Shown: positions 8,551 through 17,323, numbered from the stretch's first letter. The stretch is 64,000 nt of DNA from CAWKKW01 sp963850345 (GCA_963850345.1 CAWKKW010000009.1:496001-560000); one strand, 5' to 3'. Program-made: numbers and translations. Notes: generated by a model not told the origin, from the sequence alone.

Positions 8551-9498
8551 TTACACAGAGCCGGTGAGGTGCAGTTCGAGGTTGCTCTCCTCGACCTCTG
8601 CCGAAGCCCGCAACCCTCGAGGCGAGAGCGTGAACACCGGACAAGGGGCGTGTCCCAGCACTTTGTAGACCACGCCACGCCGGGTCAGCGTCGATAGGAG
8701 AGAAGCCTTTTGTGCTCCGAGGACGAGCAGATCCGCCCGCTTTGACTTCGCATGAAAGAGGATCTCGTCGACGGGATCGCCCGGGACGACCAACTCTTCG
8801 GTGACAATCTTGCCGCGCAGAGACACCGGCACCAACGCCCGCAGATCGGCTTCAAGCTGCTCGATAGTGCGGCGCACAGGAGCACCGCCGTTGCGCTGCA
8901 TCACGTGAAGCATTACCAGCCGGGCTCCGTCATTGGCTGCTACTTCTGCAGCCAGCGCCGCCGCCGCAATCGCCGAGTCATTCAGCGAGGTGGCCAGCAA
9001 GATGGTCTTTGCCACGTATCCCTGGTAGGCCTGGTCTACGGCCTCTGGCCCGATGGTGCATACCGGAATCTCGGCGTGGCGAAGAACTTCTTCCGCGACC
9101 GAGCCCACCAGAATCTTTCCAATGGGTCCAGGACTGCGGGTCCCAACCACAATGCGATCCACCTTCTTCTCGCGCGCGCATTCGAGAATCAGTTGCGGAG
9201 CTAGCCCCTGGTGCACCACGATCTCGCAGTCCACGCCGGCAGCCCGGGCACGTTCGGCCATCGGCTCCAGGTGGTCGATCTCGGTGCGGGCCGCGGCCGC
9301 GTAATCGTAGTAGCGGACACCGCTGGTCTCGGAGGCAGAGACCACCAGCGTGTCATATGCGTGGAAGAAGATCAGGCGGCTATTCGAGTTCCTGGCCTGC
9401 GCCAGGGCGAAACTGAAGACCCGTTCATTCACGGGAAGTTCAGTCGCAAAAAGGATGCTGGCGGGGTGACCCCAGCGGCGATTCGATTGAGGGTTCAT
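8551..9498 (-). CDS. Universal stress protein, two UspA domains
   Basis: A 315-aa protein with two Usp domains. The first (about residues 12-160) carries FATELPVNERVFSFALAQA and an intact nucleotide loop VGTRSPGPIGKILVGSVAEE (G-x2-G-x9-G-S); the second (about 165-295) ends in LLVLGAQKASLLSTLTRRG and is degenerate. The start MNPQSNRRW is chosen because GGAGG lies six bases before ATG 9498; an ATG ten codons upstream lacks a ribosome site. A palindrome GTGAT-N4-ATCAC at 9569-9584 lies about 70 bases upstream, centred near 78 bases from the start, suggesting control by a Crp/Fnr-family activator. Family members bind ATP and are induced under stress and low oxygen; a specific role is not known. 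Confidence 0.9.
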   Translation of the reverse strand: MNPQSNRRWGHPASILFATELPVNERVFSFALAQARNSNSRLIFFHAYDTLVVSASETSGVRYYDYAAAARTEIDHLEPMAERARAAGVDCEIVVHQGLAPQLILECAREKKVDRIVVGTRSPGPIGKILVGSVAEEVLRHAEIPVCTIGPEAVDQAYQGYVAKTILLATSLNDSAIAAAALAAEVAANDGARLVMLHVMQRNGGAPVRRTIEQLEADLRALVPVSLRGKIVTEELVVPGDPVDEILFHAKSKRADLLVLGAQKASLLSTLTRRGVVYKVLGHAPCPVFTLSPRGLRASAEVEESNLELHLTGSV

Positions 9499-9568
9499 AC
9501 GAAACCTCCTACTCGCCAACGATGTCACTCCGACAGCACTCTTTGCAGTGCGAGCCGATACATTTACC

Positions 9569-9584
9569 TGTGATGAGGATCACG
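9569..9584. promoter_or_regulatory. Crp/Fnr-type operator (site B) upstream of universal stress gene
   Basis: TGTGATGAGGATCACG: a perfect 5+5 inverted repeat GTGAT/ATCAC with four-base spacer. It lies between cydB's end and the divergent side of the Usp gene, 71 bases upstream of the Usp ATG at 9498. The same architecture recurs at 12114-12129 and 17274-17289. Confidence 0.65.
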
Positions 9585-9597
9585 TACGGCTCGAGAC

Positions 9598-10647
9598 TTA
9601 GTCTCCGGACCCGCTGGTCTTCAGGTCCACCTTGCCGCGAAACATCCGGTACACCAGCGTGAAGTAGCCGAAGGCCAGCACCATGCCCACGGCCCACCAT
9701 ACGAGCCCCACGGCTAGCGTATGCGGTCCGGAGAGCGATTTGGCGATGGTGATGTCAAGGACCGGCGTGTTGATCGAGGGCAACACGACAGGATAGAGTC
9801 CGACCACGGCGCCGACCATCATCAATGACAGGTAAAGCGACGAGCAGACAAACGCCTTCTTCTCATGACCGCCGCGCGAGAACAGCAAGACTCCCGCAAG
9901 GCAGGCCAGTACTCCCACTGGAATCAGACAGGCGATAGGGAACCGGTGGTAGTTATTCAGTGTCTGCGGACGCACCTGGATAGTCGCGAGCAAGCTGACC
10001 AGCGTAAGCAGCGCGAGCGCTCCCCACAACACGCGGGCCGATGTGCGAGCTCTCTGCTGCAGTGCGCCTTCGGTCTTGGTGACCAGATAGAGCGCTCCAT
10101 GCACCGTCAGCGCGAGCAAGGCAACCACTCCGCCGATCACCGTGTACCAGTCGAGAATGCCGGGATTCGGGCCGACGCGCCAGTTCGTCCACAGCGGCAG
10201 GAAGAAGTATCCATCCGCGCCCAGCGGCACGCCGCGAATCACGTTCGCCAGGGCCGCGCCATAGAAGATGATCAGCAGCGCACTCGAAAATCCGAAGACG
10301 CCGTCGAAGAAGTTCCGCCACACGCTAAGTTCGATATGGCCGCGCAACTCGATGCTCACGCCGCGCAGAATGAGCAGCCACAGCACGATCATCAGCGGAA
10401 GATAAAAACCGCTAAACGCCGAGGCATACAGAAGCGGAAATGCGAAATACAAGGTCCCGCCGCCCGCCAGCAGCCACACTTCGTTGCCATCCCACACCGG
10501 GCCGATGCTGCGCATCGAGATCTGGCGTTCCTGTTCCGTCTTCGGCAGGAAGAGATGAAGAACGCCGACGCCGAGATCGAAGCCGTCCAGCACAACGTAG
10601 GCGACCAGCATAATTGCGACAAGCCAAAACCAGATCATTCCCATCAT
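9598..10647 (-). CDS. cydB: Cytochrome bd ubiquinol oxidase subunit II
   Basis: A 349-aa inner-membrane protein, subunit II of the bd-type quinol oxidase that reduces O2 to water with high affinity and no proton pumping. The N-terminus has the family hallmark VLDGFDLGVGVLHLFLP, then VWDGNEVWLLAGGGTLYFAF, and about nine hydrophobic segments follow, ending in LVYRMFRGKV. Length is a little below the E. coli protein, as in short CioB-like forms. It follows cydA by eight bases, so the pair is co-transcribed. The start is ambiguous among GTG 10653, ATG 10647 and ATG 10644; I chose ATG 10647. There is no cydX-like small ORF that I can support. Confidence 0.96.
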   Translation of the reverse strand: MMGMIWFWLVAIMLVAYVVLDGFDLGVGVLHLFLPKTEQERQISMRSIGPVWDGNEVWLLAGGGTLYFAFPLLYASAFSGFYLPLMIVLWLLILRGVSIELRGHIELSVWRNFFDGVFGFSSALLIIFYGAALANVIRGVPLGADGYFFLPLWTNWRVGPNPGILDWYTVIGGVVALLALTVHGALYLVTKTEGALQQRARTSARVLWGALALLTLVSLLATIQVRPQTLNNYHRFPIACLIPVGVLACLAGVLLFSRGGHEKKAFVCSSLYLSLMMVGAVVGLYPVVLPSINTPVLDITIAKSLSGPHTLAVGLVWWAVGMVLAFGYFTLVYRMFRGKVDLKTSGSGD

Positions 10648-10655
10648 GGTCACAC

Positions 10656-12011
10656 CTATGCGTGAATTAGTTCGGCCTCTTCAGGCACGGCTGTTGCTGC
10701 GTGAGGGCCGTGATGAATCTCGCGGTAGACGAGCACGACGAAGAGAATCGAGAGCACCGAATAGAGTCCAAGAAATCCCAGCAGCGTAAATAATCCGTTG
10801 CTGGCTGATACGTATTTTGAAAAGCCATCGCTGGTTCGCATCAGCCCATAGACCACCCAGGGCTGTCGCCCGATCTCAGCGGTCATCCACCCAGCGGTAT
10901 TGGCAACATATGGCAGCGGAAAACTCAGTAGCAGAGGCCAGAGCAGCCATCGCGTGGTGTAAAGCTTCTTGCGCCATAGCTGAATTCCGGCAGCGACCAT
11001 CAGAAGCGCGAAGTACGTTCCCAGTCCCGCCATGATGTGGTACGCGTAGTAGAGCAAGGGCAGCGTAGTCGGCCACTGGTCGCGCGGAAACTTGTCCAGT
11101 CCCTGCACCTCTGCGCCGGTGGTGCCGTAGATGAGGAAGCTCAGAACCTTGTTGACGACCAGCGGATTGTCTATGCTCTGCGTCTGTTCATTGGGCTGGC
11201 CCATGAGCGCAAGTCCCGCGCCCTTTTCACTGTGAAAAAGGCCTTCCATGGCGGCCATGCTTACCGGCTGGTGCCGAGCGACATAGCGCCCGTGCAAGTC
11301 GCCGGTCGGAAAGATCATTGCCACGCAAGCCAGGAGGCCTGCGGTCACGCCCGTTTTGACGAAGATGCGGCCATAGTCTTCAAAGCGCTTTTCCAGAAGA
11401 TAAAACGCGCCCACGGCCGACATCACGAACGCTCCCGTCACCACCGCGCCGCACATGTTGTGCGCATATTGCAGCAGCCCCCACGGATTCAGTAGCAGCT
11501 TCCAGAAGCTTGTGACTTCAAATCCGCCATTCGGCATCATGCGATAGGCGACCGGGTGCTGCATCCACGCGTCGGTCACGATGATGAAGAAGCCTGAGAT
11601 CCACGAGCCGATAAACACCATCAGCGCGGAGCCCCAATGCTGCCAGCGGGTAAGCCGCTTTTCACCAAAAAGAAACAATCCGAGAAATGCCGATTCGAGG
11701 AAGAAAGAGAAGACGCCTTCCATCGCCAGCGGCTGTCCGATCACTCCGCCGGTCAAGCGCGCGAAGTGCGACCAGTTGGTGCCGAACTGAAACTCCATGG
11801 GAATTCCGGTCACCACTCCGAGCACGAAATTGATCCCGAAGATCTTCGCCCAGAACCGCGCCGCCTGAGCGTAGTGCTCGTCGTTCCGCACGATGGCGAC
11901 TGTCTTGAGCACCACGATCAGCAGTGCCAGCCCCATCGTCAATTGGGGAAAGAGATAGTGAAACGTCACCGTAAATGCGAAGTGCAGGCGATGAATCAGC
12001 AGGGCGTCCAT
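10656..12011 (-). CDS. cydA: Cytochrome bd ubiquinol oxidase subunit I
   Basis: The 451-aa haem-carrying subunit of bd oxidase. His18 in FAFTVTFHYLFPQL corresponds to the haem b595 ligand at the N-terminus, AHNMCGAVVTGAF contains the predicted haem b558 His, and QPWVVYGLMRTSDGFSK is the conserved segment after the Q-loop. The Q-loop is short, as in cyanide-insensitive (CioA-like) oxidases. The start MDALLIHRLHFAF at 12011 has GGAGG nine bases upstream and matches the family; a 66-codon upstream extension is non-coding in character. A Crp/Fnr-type palindrome is centred 110 bases upstream (12114-12129) in the gap shared with the divergent SDR gene, so oxygen- or redox-dependent control is likely. 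Confidence 0.97.
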   Translation of the reverse strand: MDALLIHRLHFAFTVTFHYLFPQLTMGLALLIVVLKTVAIVRNDEHYAQAARFWAKIFGINFVLGVVTGIPMEFQFGTNWSHFARLTGGVIGQPLAMEGVFSFFLESAFLGLFLFGEKRLTRWQHWGSALMVFIGSWISGFFIIVTDAWMQHPVAYRMMPNGGFEVTSFWKLLLNPWGLLQYAHNMCGAVVTGAFVMSAVGAFYLLEKRFEDYGRIFVKTGVTAGLLACVAMIFPTGDLHGRYVARHQPVSMAAMEGLFHSEKGAGLALMGQPNEQTQSIDNPLVVNKVLSFLIYGTTGAEVQGLDKFPRDQWPTTLPLLYYAYHIMAGLGTYFALLMVAAGIQLWRKKLYTTRWLLWPLLLSFPLPYVANTAGWMTAEIGRQPWVVYGLMRTSDGFSKYVSASNGLFTLLGFLGLYSVLSILFVVLVYREIHHGPHAATAVPEEAELIHA

Positions 12012-12113
12012 CAAACAGGGCCTCCAGACAGAAATCCCCTCGAGTGCGAAATCGGGGGCACTCTCGCGCAGGGCGGAACTTCTGGAGTTTGCCTGAGGGC
12101 TGAACCATTCCTC

Positions 12114-12129
12114 TGTGATGCTGATCACG
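12114..12129. promoter_or_regulatory. Crp/Fnr-type operator (site A) between cydAB and the SDR operon
   Basis: TGTGATGCTGATCACG: a perfect GTGAT/ATCAC palindrome with four-base spacer inside the 216-base divergent region. It lies about 100 bases from each start codon (12011 minus, 12228 plus), so a regulator bound here could serve either or both directions. No convincing -10/-35 pair could be fixed by eye. Confidence 0.7.
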
Positions 12130-12227
12130 GTAGAAGCGGGCCGCGACATGCTTCGACCCAAACAGCAGCAACCTGCATCCAAAAAAGAGACAGTCCCCGC
12201 AATCTTCACCTCGGGAGGGAAAAAGCG

Positions 12228-12998
12228 ATGCAGCGTCTCAACGGGCGAGTTGCCCTGGTCACAGGCTCAAGCTCAGGAATCGGGCAGGGCATTGCAAAGA
12301 GATTCGCCGAAGAGGGAGCCAGCGTGATCATCGACTACGTGGGTCCTTCCGCTGGAGCCGAAGAGACACTGCGCATGGTCGAGGCAGCCGGCGCGAAGGG
12401 ACTCATCGTCGAAGCCGACGTATCCCGCTGCGATGCGATCGAACTCCTGATTGAGAAGAGCTGGTCGACCTTCGGGTCCCTCGACATCCTGGTCAACAAC
12501 GCAGGTATGGAGAAGAAAGCCGAGTTCTGGGACGTGAAGGAAGCGGAATATGACCGAGTGATGAATGTGAATCTCAAGGGAGCCTTCTTCCTCGCGCAGT
12601 CGTTTGTGCGACGGCTCAGGGACGCAAAGAAGAAGGGCCGCATCATCAACATCAGTTCGGTGCACGAAGATATGGCGTTCCCCGGCTTCTCTACCTATTG
12701 CGTCAGCAAGGGCGGCATGCGCATGATGATGCGCTCACTCGCGGTGGAGCTCGGCCCGCTCGGCATCACCATCAACAATGTGGCGCCCGGCGCCATTGCC
12801 ACGCCGATCAATAAAGATCTGCTGAACAATCAGCAGCAACTGGATGCGCTGCTGGCCAATATCCCTCTGGGCAGAATGGGCACTCCGGAAGACGTCGCCG
12901 ACCTGGCTCTCTTTCTCGCCTCCGACGAAGCTTCCTACGTAAGTGGCGGCACGTTCCTCGTGGATGGCGGCCTCTCTCGCAACTATAGGGAACAGTAA
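12228..12998 (+). CDS. SDR-family NAD(P)-dependent oxidoreductase (glucose-dehydrogenase-like)
   Basis: A 256-aa classical short-chain dehydrogenase. The cofactor loop is TGSSSGIGQGIA (residues 12-23), the structural NNAG motif is at about residue 89, and the catalytic Ser-Tyr-Lys are in INISSVHE and YCVSKGG. It ends with the usual C-terminal VSGGTFLVDGGLS. Length and motifs agree best with glucose 1-dehydrogenase-like SDRs; the sugar substrate is inferred. The start ATG 12228 has a strong GGGAGGG site; a much longer upstream open frame overlaps cydA and is rejected. The gene stops two bases before the GH15 start, so both are one transcript with treZ downstream. Confidence 0.88.
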   Translation: MQRLNGRVALVTGSSSGIGQGIAKRFAEEGASVIIDYVGPSAGAEETLRMVEAAGAKGLIVEADVSRCDAIELLIEKSWSTFGSLDILVNNAGMEKKAEFWDVKEAEYDRVMNVNLKGAFFLAQSFVRRLRDAKKKGRIINISSVHEDMAFPGFSTYCVSKGGMRMMMRSLAVELGPLGITINNVAPGAIATPINKDLLNNQQQLDALLANIPLGRMGTPEDVADLALFLASDEASYVSGGTFLVDGGLSRNYREQ

Positions 12999-13000
12999 CG

Positions 13001-14845
13001 ATGGCGTCTCGGATTGAAGACTACGCCGTCATCGGCGACTGCGAAACTGCTGCTCTGATCGGTAAGGATGGCTCCCTCGACTGGCTTTGCTGGCCTGACT
13101 TTTCGTCCGGCGCCTGCTTCGCCGCTTTGCTGGGTACAGAGGAAAACGGACGCTGGCGGATCGCGCCCGCCAATCATCAGACGAAGGTGAAGCGGCAATA
13201 TCGCGAACATACTCTGATCCTCGAAACGACCTTTGAATGCGACGAAGGCATTGTGACCGTGATCGACTTCATGCCGATGCGCGAGCAGAACTCGCACGTA
13301 GTTCGAATGGTGAGAGGAGATCAGGGCAAGGTTGCGATCCGCATGGAGCTTGCGCTGCGATTCGACTATGGACGCACCGTTCCATGGGTAACGCGCATAG
13401 ACAAGGGCAACCAGGCGGTCGCGGGCCCCGACCTGGTGGTGTTGCGATGCCCAGTCAAATTGACCGGCGAAGGGCTGAAAACAGTAAGCGAATTCGAAGT
13501 GAGCGCGGGTGAGACCGTCCCCTTCGTGCTCACCTACGGAGTCTCGCACGATCCCACGCCCGCAGCCATCGACGCCGAACAGGCGCTCCAGACAACGCAA
13601 GCGTACTGGGAAGAATGGGCCGGCCGGTGTCGAAGTGCGGAGCCCTATTCAGAGGCGGTGGAGCGTTCGATGCTCACGCTGAAGGCTCTCTCCTACAGAC
13701 CCTCGGGCGGTGTGGTTGCCGCGGTCACCACTTCGCTGCCAGAGGCTTTGGGTGGCCCCCGCAATTGGGACTACCGCTACTGCTGGCTGCGCGATGCCAC
13801 GTTCACCCTGCTTGCATTGATGAACGGCGGCTACTACGACGAGGCGACTGCCTGGCAGACGTGGCTTTTGAGGGCCGTGGCCGGCAGCCCCGACCAGGTG
13901 CAGATCATGTACGGCATCAGTGGCGAGCGGCAACTGGTGGAGTGGGAGATCCCCTGGCTACCGGGCTACGAACAGTCCGCACCGGTGCGCATAGGCAATG
14001 CCGCATCGCAACAGTTACAGCTCGATATCTATGGCGAATTGCTCGACGCCTTCTACCACGCGCAGCAGGCGCTCGATCATCACCGAAGAGTTGACTTCAA
14101 TCTGCAACGCGCGCTGGTCAATCATCTGGACCAGATATGGCATGAGCCGGATGAAGGCATCTGGGAGACACGCGGCGGCCGCAAGCAGTTCACTTACTCC
14201 AAGATGATGGCGTGGGTGGCATTCGATCGCGCCCTTCACCTGGCAGACCTGCTTAAATATCCGGCACCCATTCAGAGGTGGCAGAAGACGCGGGAGAAGA
14301 TTCACGAGGAGATCTGCACCCACGCCTTCGATGAGGAGATGAACAGCTTTGTCCAGTCCTACGGATCGAAGGAGCTGGATGCGTCTCTCTTGCTTATGCC
14401 CCTGGTCGGTTTCCTTCCGGCCGACGACCCCCGGATCCTGGGCACGGTAGCTGCCATCGAAAAGCACCTCATGCCGGACGGGTTCGTTCTTCGCTACGAC
14501 ACCAGCAAGGTCGATGACGGATTGCCGCCCGGTGAGGGAGTCTTCATCGCCTGCAGCTTCTGGATGGTGAGCGCTCTCAAAGCCATCGGCCGCAAGCAGG
14601 ATGCAACACGCCTGTTTGAACGCTTGTTAACGCTGCGCAATGATGTGGGCCTGTTGTCAGAGGAGTACGATATCCATCAGCATCGCCTGGTGGGAAACTT
14701 TCCGCAGGCCTTCTCGCACATCGCTCTGGTCAACGCCGCGTTCGATTTGTGCGAAGATCCATCATGCCGTACCCGCGCAACCGCAGGTCACCTGCACACG
14801 AAGCGGCAGCCAGCCCAAAAGGCTGCGGTGCATCCAAGCGAGTAG
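13001..14845 (+). CDS. Glycoside hydrolase family 15 protein (glucoamylase/trehalase-like)
   Basis: A 614-aa cytoplasmic GH15 enzyme without signal peptide. The N-terminal beta-sandwich starts IEDYAVIGDCETAALIGKDG and contains SLDWLCWPDFSS; the (alpha/alpha)6 catalytic barrel has NWDYRYCWLRDATFTLLA (about residue 255) and the acidic catalytic regions in EIPWLPGYEQS and GEGVFIACSFWMVSAL. Family members hydrolyse terminal glucose from maltodextrins, or trehalose in mycobacterial homologues. The treZ gene 64 bases downstream and the sugar-dehydrogenase-like SDR directly upstream suggest a joint role in glucan or trehalose turnover. Start follows the SDR stop by two bases, implying translational coupling. 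Confidence 0.9.
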   Translation: MASRIEDYAVIGDCETAALIGKDGSLDWLCWPDFSSGACFAALLGTEENGRWRIAPANHQTKVKRQYREHTLILETTFECDEGIVTVIDFMPMREQNSHVVRMVRGDQGKVAIRMELALRFDYGRTVPWVTRIDKGNQAVAGPDLVVLRCPVKLTGEGLKTVSEFEVSAGETVPFVLTYGVSHDPTPAAIDAEQALQTTQAYWEEWAGRCRSAEPYSEAVERSMLTLKALSYRPSGGVVAAVTTSLPEALGGPRNWDYRYCWLRDATFTLLALMNGGYYDEATAWQTWLLRAVAGSPDQVQIMYGISGERQLVEWEIPWLPGYEQSAPVRIGNAASQQLQLDIYGELLDAFYHAQQALDHHRRVDFNLQRALVNHLDQIWHEPDEGIWETRGGRKQFTYSKMMAWVAFDRALHLADLLKYPAPIQRWQKTREKIHEEICTHAFDEEMNSFVQSYGSKELDASLLLMPLVGFLPADDPRILGTVAAIEKHLMPDGFVLRYDTSKVDDGLPPGEGVFIACSFWMVSALKAIGRKQDATRLFERLLTLRNDVGLLSEEYDIHQHRLVGNFPQAFSHIALVNAAFDLCEDPSCRTRATAGHLHTKRQPAQKAAVHPSE

Positions 14846-14909
14846 ATGTGATCGTGGGAAGGGCGGCTAGACTGCTAACCCATAAATTCCCCCTGGAAAC
14901 TTAGACTCT

Positions 14910-16643
14910 ATGCATACATTTAAAGTGTGGGCACCTGCCGCCAAGCAGGTTGAAGTAAAAATTAATGAGGATCGCCATCCTCTCTCGCCAACCGATCAGG
15001 GCTGGTGGCAAGCTGACGTCGAATCCGCAGGACCAGGCACAGATTACGCATTCATTCTCGATGGCGCTGAACCAGCGGTGCCCGATCCCCGCTCGGCGTG
15101 GCAGCCCCACGGCGTGCATGGGCCGTCGCGTGTGGTCGATCACCGCGCATTCGAGTGGCAGGATCAGCGCTGGCAGGCGCCACCGCTATCGAGCGGCATT
15201 CTTTATGAATTGCACATCGGCACCTTCACCGCCGAAGGAACACTCGATGCCGCCATTGGCCGGTTGGACTACCTGCGCGGGCTGGGTATCACGCATGTCG
15301 AGTTACTGCCCGTGGCTGCCTTTCCAGGTAAACATGGCTGGGGTTACGACGGGGTCGATCTTTTTGCTGTCCACGACCCGTACGGCGGCCCCGAGGCGTT
15401 AAAGCGCTTCGTGAATGCGGCCCACGGCAAAGGGCTCGCCGTCCTGCTGGACGTGGTCTACAACCACTTCGGCCCTTCAGGGAATTACGTTGGCAAGTTC
15501 GGTCCCTACTTCACCCACAGCCACAGCACTCCGTGGGGCGACGCCGTCAACCTTGAAGATGCGGGGAGTCACGAGGTGCGGCGCTTCTTCATAGACAACG
15601 CATTAATGTGGCTGTGCGATTACCACTTCGACGGACTTCGGCTGGATGCCGTGCACGCCTACATGGATCGCTCGGCGGTCAACTTCATGGAGCAACTCGC
15701 TCAGGAGGTGCGCGCCCTCGAGGCGCAGGTCGGGCGCTGGTTCGTCCTCATCGCCGAGAGCGACCTCAACGATCCTCGGCTGGTGATGGCGCCGGAAGCC
15801 GGAGGATACGGACTCGACGCGGCCTGGAGCGATGACTTTCATCACTCCCTGGTCACCCTGCTGACCGGCATGCGCGCTGGCTATTACGAGGATTTCGGCG
15901 CGATGGCCGACCTGGCCAAATCGCTCCAATCGGTGTACGTGTACGACGGCAGCTACAGCCATTATCGCGATCGCTGGCACGGACGAGCAGTCAGTGGATT
16001 GCCTGGATGGAAGTTTCTCGGCTACTCGCAAAATCACGACCAGGTGGGAAACAGCGCCAAGGGTGAAAGGCTGGTACATCTCACCAATGACAAACGCGCG
16101 AAGATCGCAGCCGCCCTGGTGTTGACGGCCCCGTTCGTTCCTATGCTGTTTCAGGGAGAGGAGTTTGCGAGCTCCGCGCCATTCCAATACTTCACCGACC
16201 ACGAGGATAAAGAATTGGGGCGTCTTGTCTCGGAAGGCCGGAAGAACGAATTCAAGACCTTCGGCTGGAACCCCGACGATATTCCCGATCCCCAAGACCC
16301 GTCCTCGTTTGAGCGGTCGATACTTGATTGGGATGAGCTCGGGAAGGAGCCGCATCGCTCCATGCTGGAGTGGTACTGGCATCTGATCCGCCTGCGGCGT
16401 TCGTTTCCCTCGCTCACCGACGGCCGCCTCGATGCGGTGGAGGTGCGCTGTGGGGAAGACAGCAAGTGGATGATCGTCCAACGCGGAAAAATCGTGGTGG
16501 CCTGTAACTTCGACGCCGAGGTCAAAGAACTCAAGGTTGCGGATGGCGCCAAGCTGCTGCTGCACTCGGACGCGGACACCGCCGTCCAAGGAACCACTCT
16601 GACGCTTCCGGCGGAGACCGTAGCCATATTGCAGGTAAAGTGA
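14910..16643 (+). CDS. treZ: Malto-oligosyltrehalose trehalohydrolase
   Basis: A 577-aa GH13 enzyme that releases trehalose from maltooligosyl-trehalose in the TreY/TreZ pathway. An N-terminal CBM48-like domain (FKVWAPAAKQVEVKI) precedes the barrel. The four GH13 regions are visible: LLDVVYNHFG, DGLRLDAVHAY with the nucleophile Asp, LIAESDLNDPR with the acid/base Glu, and GYSQNHDQVGN. The C-terminal beta domain ends TLTLPAETVAILQV. The length is near the family norm of about 580-600. No treY or treX is present in the window, so the partner synthase must lie elsewhere. It converges on the DUF6321-like gene, and an 8-bp inverted repeat (16645-16675) spans the junction. Confidence 0.95.
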   Translation: MHTFKVWAPAAKQVEVKINEDRHPLSPTDQGWWQADVESAGPGTDYAFILDGAEPAVPDPRSAWQPHGVHGPSRVVDHRAFEWQDQRWQAPPLSSGILYELHIGTFTAEGTLDAAIGRLDYLRGLGITHVELLPVAAFPGKHGWGYDGVDLFAVHDPYGGPEALKRFVNAAHGKGLAVLLDVVYNHFGPSGNYVGKFGPYFTHSHSTPWGDAVNLEDAGSHEVRRFFIDNALMWLCDYHFDGLRLDAVHAYMDRSAVNFMEQLAQEVRALEAQVGRWFVLIAESDLNDPRLVMAPEAGGYGLDAAWSDDFHHSLVTLLTGMRAGYYEDFGAMADLAKSLQSVYVYDGSYSHYRDRWHGRAVSGLPGWKFLGYSQNHDQVGNSAKGERLVHLTNDKRAKIAAALVLTAPFVPMLFQGEEFASSAPFQYFTDHEDKELGRLVSEGRKNEFKTFGWNPDDIPDPQDPSSFERSILDWDELGKEPHRSMLEWYWHLIRLRRSFPSLTDGRLDAVEVRCGEDSKWMIVQRGKIVVACNFDAEVKELKVADGAKLLLHSDADTAVQGTTLTLPAETVAILQVK

Positions 16644-16655
16644 TCGGCTAAAGCT

Positions 16656-17150
16656 TTACTCCGAAGGTTTAGCCGAGCGCTTGGCCGGAGTCTTCGCCGG
16701 CTTCGGCCCGGACTCTTGCTCCTTCGCTCGATGATAGTTATCGAGCAATTCCTTGCCTTTCGCAGCCAGCTTTTTGGCCTCGGCTTCGGTCTTCGGCACA
16801 GACTCTCCCCATGCATGGGCTGAGAGAGCCAGACGTGTCGGCTCTCCGTCTCGCTGCATGGGCCCGCGAGGATGCGCAAAATGTCGCCGCAGGAAGGATC
16901 CTTTGCGCAGCATCTTCTCCGGCGTGTCCGCTGGCCCCTTCACGCCGGGGCGAAGATGTGAGCCTTCCTTCTCAGCGAAGGCTTTGCGGCCCTCCGCAGT
17001 TAATCCGCCGCTTGGGTCTTTCTGCGGTTTGGATGTCGCTCGCTTGGTGGCCTTGGCAGCCTTCTTAGCCGCAGCACCGCTGCTGGACTTTTTTGAGGAA
17101 CTCCCATTTTTCGCAGCACTCGCACTTTTCTTCGTCGCCATACTCCCCAT
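16656..17150 (-). CDS. Lys/Ala-rich protein with DUF6321-like domain
   Basis: A 164-aa basic protein. The first 45 residues are a histone-H1-like run of Lys, Ala and Ser (SSSGAAAKKAAKATKRATS). Then comes a compact conserved block, GGLTAEGRKAFAEKEGSHLR followed by GPADTPEKMLRKGSFLRRHF, which I recognise as DUF6321-like, and a Lys/Glu-rich tail ending in PAKRSAKPSE. No function is known; the basic ends suggest nucleic-acid contact. ATG 17150 is preceded by GAAGG five bases upstream; ATG 17141 and GTG 17189 are alternatives. It is divergent from the radical SAM gene and shares the gap that carries Crp/Fnr-type site C. Confidence 0.75.
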   Translation of the reverse strand: MGSMATKKSASAAKNGSSSKKSSSGAAAKKAAKATKRATSKPQKDPSGGLTAEGRKAFAEKEGSHLRPGVKGPADTPEKMLRKGSFLRRHFAHPRGPMQRDGEPTRLALSAHAWGESVPKTEAEAKKLAAKGKELLDNYHRAKEQESGPKPAKTPAKRSAKPSE

Positions 17151-17273
17151 GGATGCCTTCAATCGAGCCGCTTGGTCGGCAATCTCCACTCCTTTGATGA
17201 AGTTGGAATGACCGGCAGCAGGAGTTCAGCAGATAAAATCTGGCGTCGAACAGGAACGTGATGCTTCGTGAAC

Positions 17274-17289
17274 CGTGATTCAGATCACA
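17274..17289. promoter_or_regulatory. Crp/Fnr-type operator (site C) upstream of the haem genes
   Basis: CGTGATTCAGATCACA: the same GTGAT-N4-ATCAC palindrome, centred at 17281.5, about 42 bases before ATG 17324. That spacing equals a class-II activator position if transcription starts at or next to the ATG. It also argues against translation from the ATG at 17294, which would lie only five bases from the site. Confidence 0.65.
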
Positions 17290-17323
17290 GCGGATGGCCG
17301 TCAACTGCTGCTCTCCTAGAGAC

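Noticed and set aside
11637..12227. Long in-frame extension upstream of the SDR start
   Set aside because: It overlaps cydA on the opposite strand, and the SDR family N-terminus with a strong ribosome site begins at 12228.
16645..16675. 8-bp inverted repeat CGGCTAAA/TTTAGCCG at the treZ / DUF6321 junction
   Set aside because: Could be a bidirectional terminator, but it lacks U runs and partly overlaps coding sequence; not listed as a feature.
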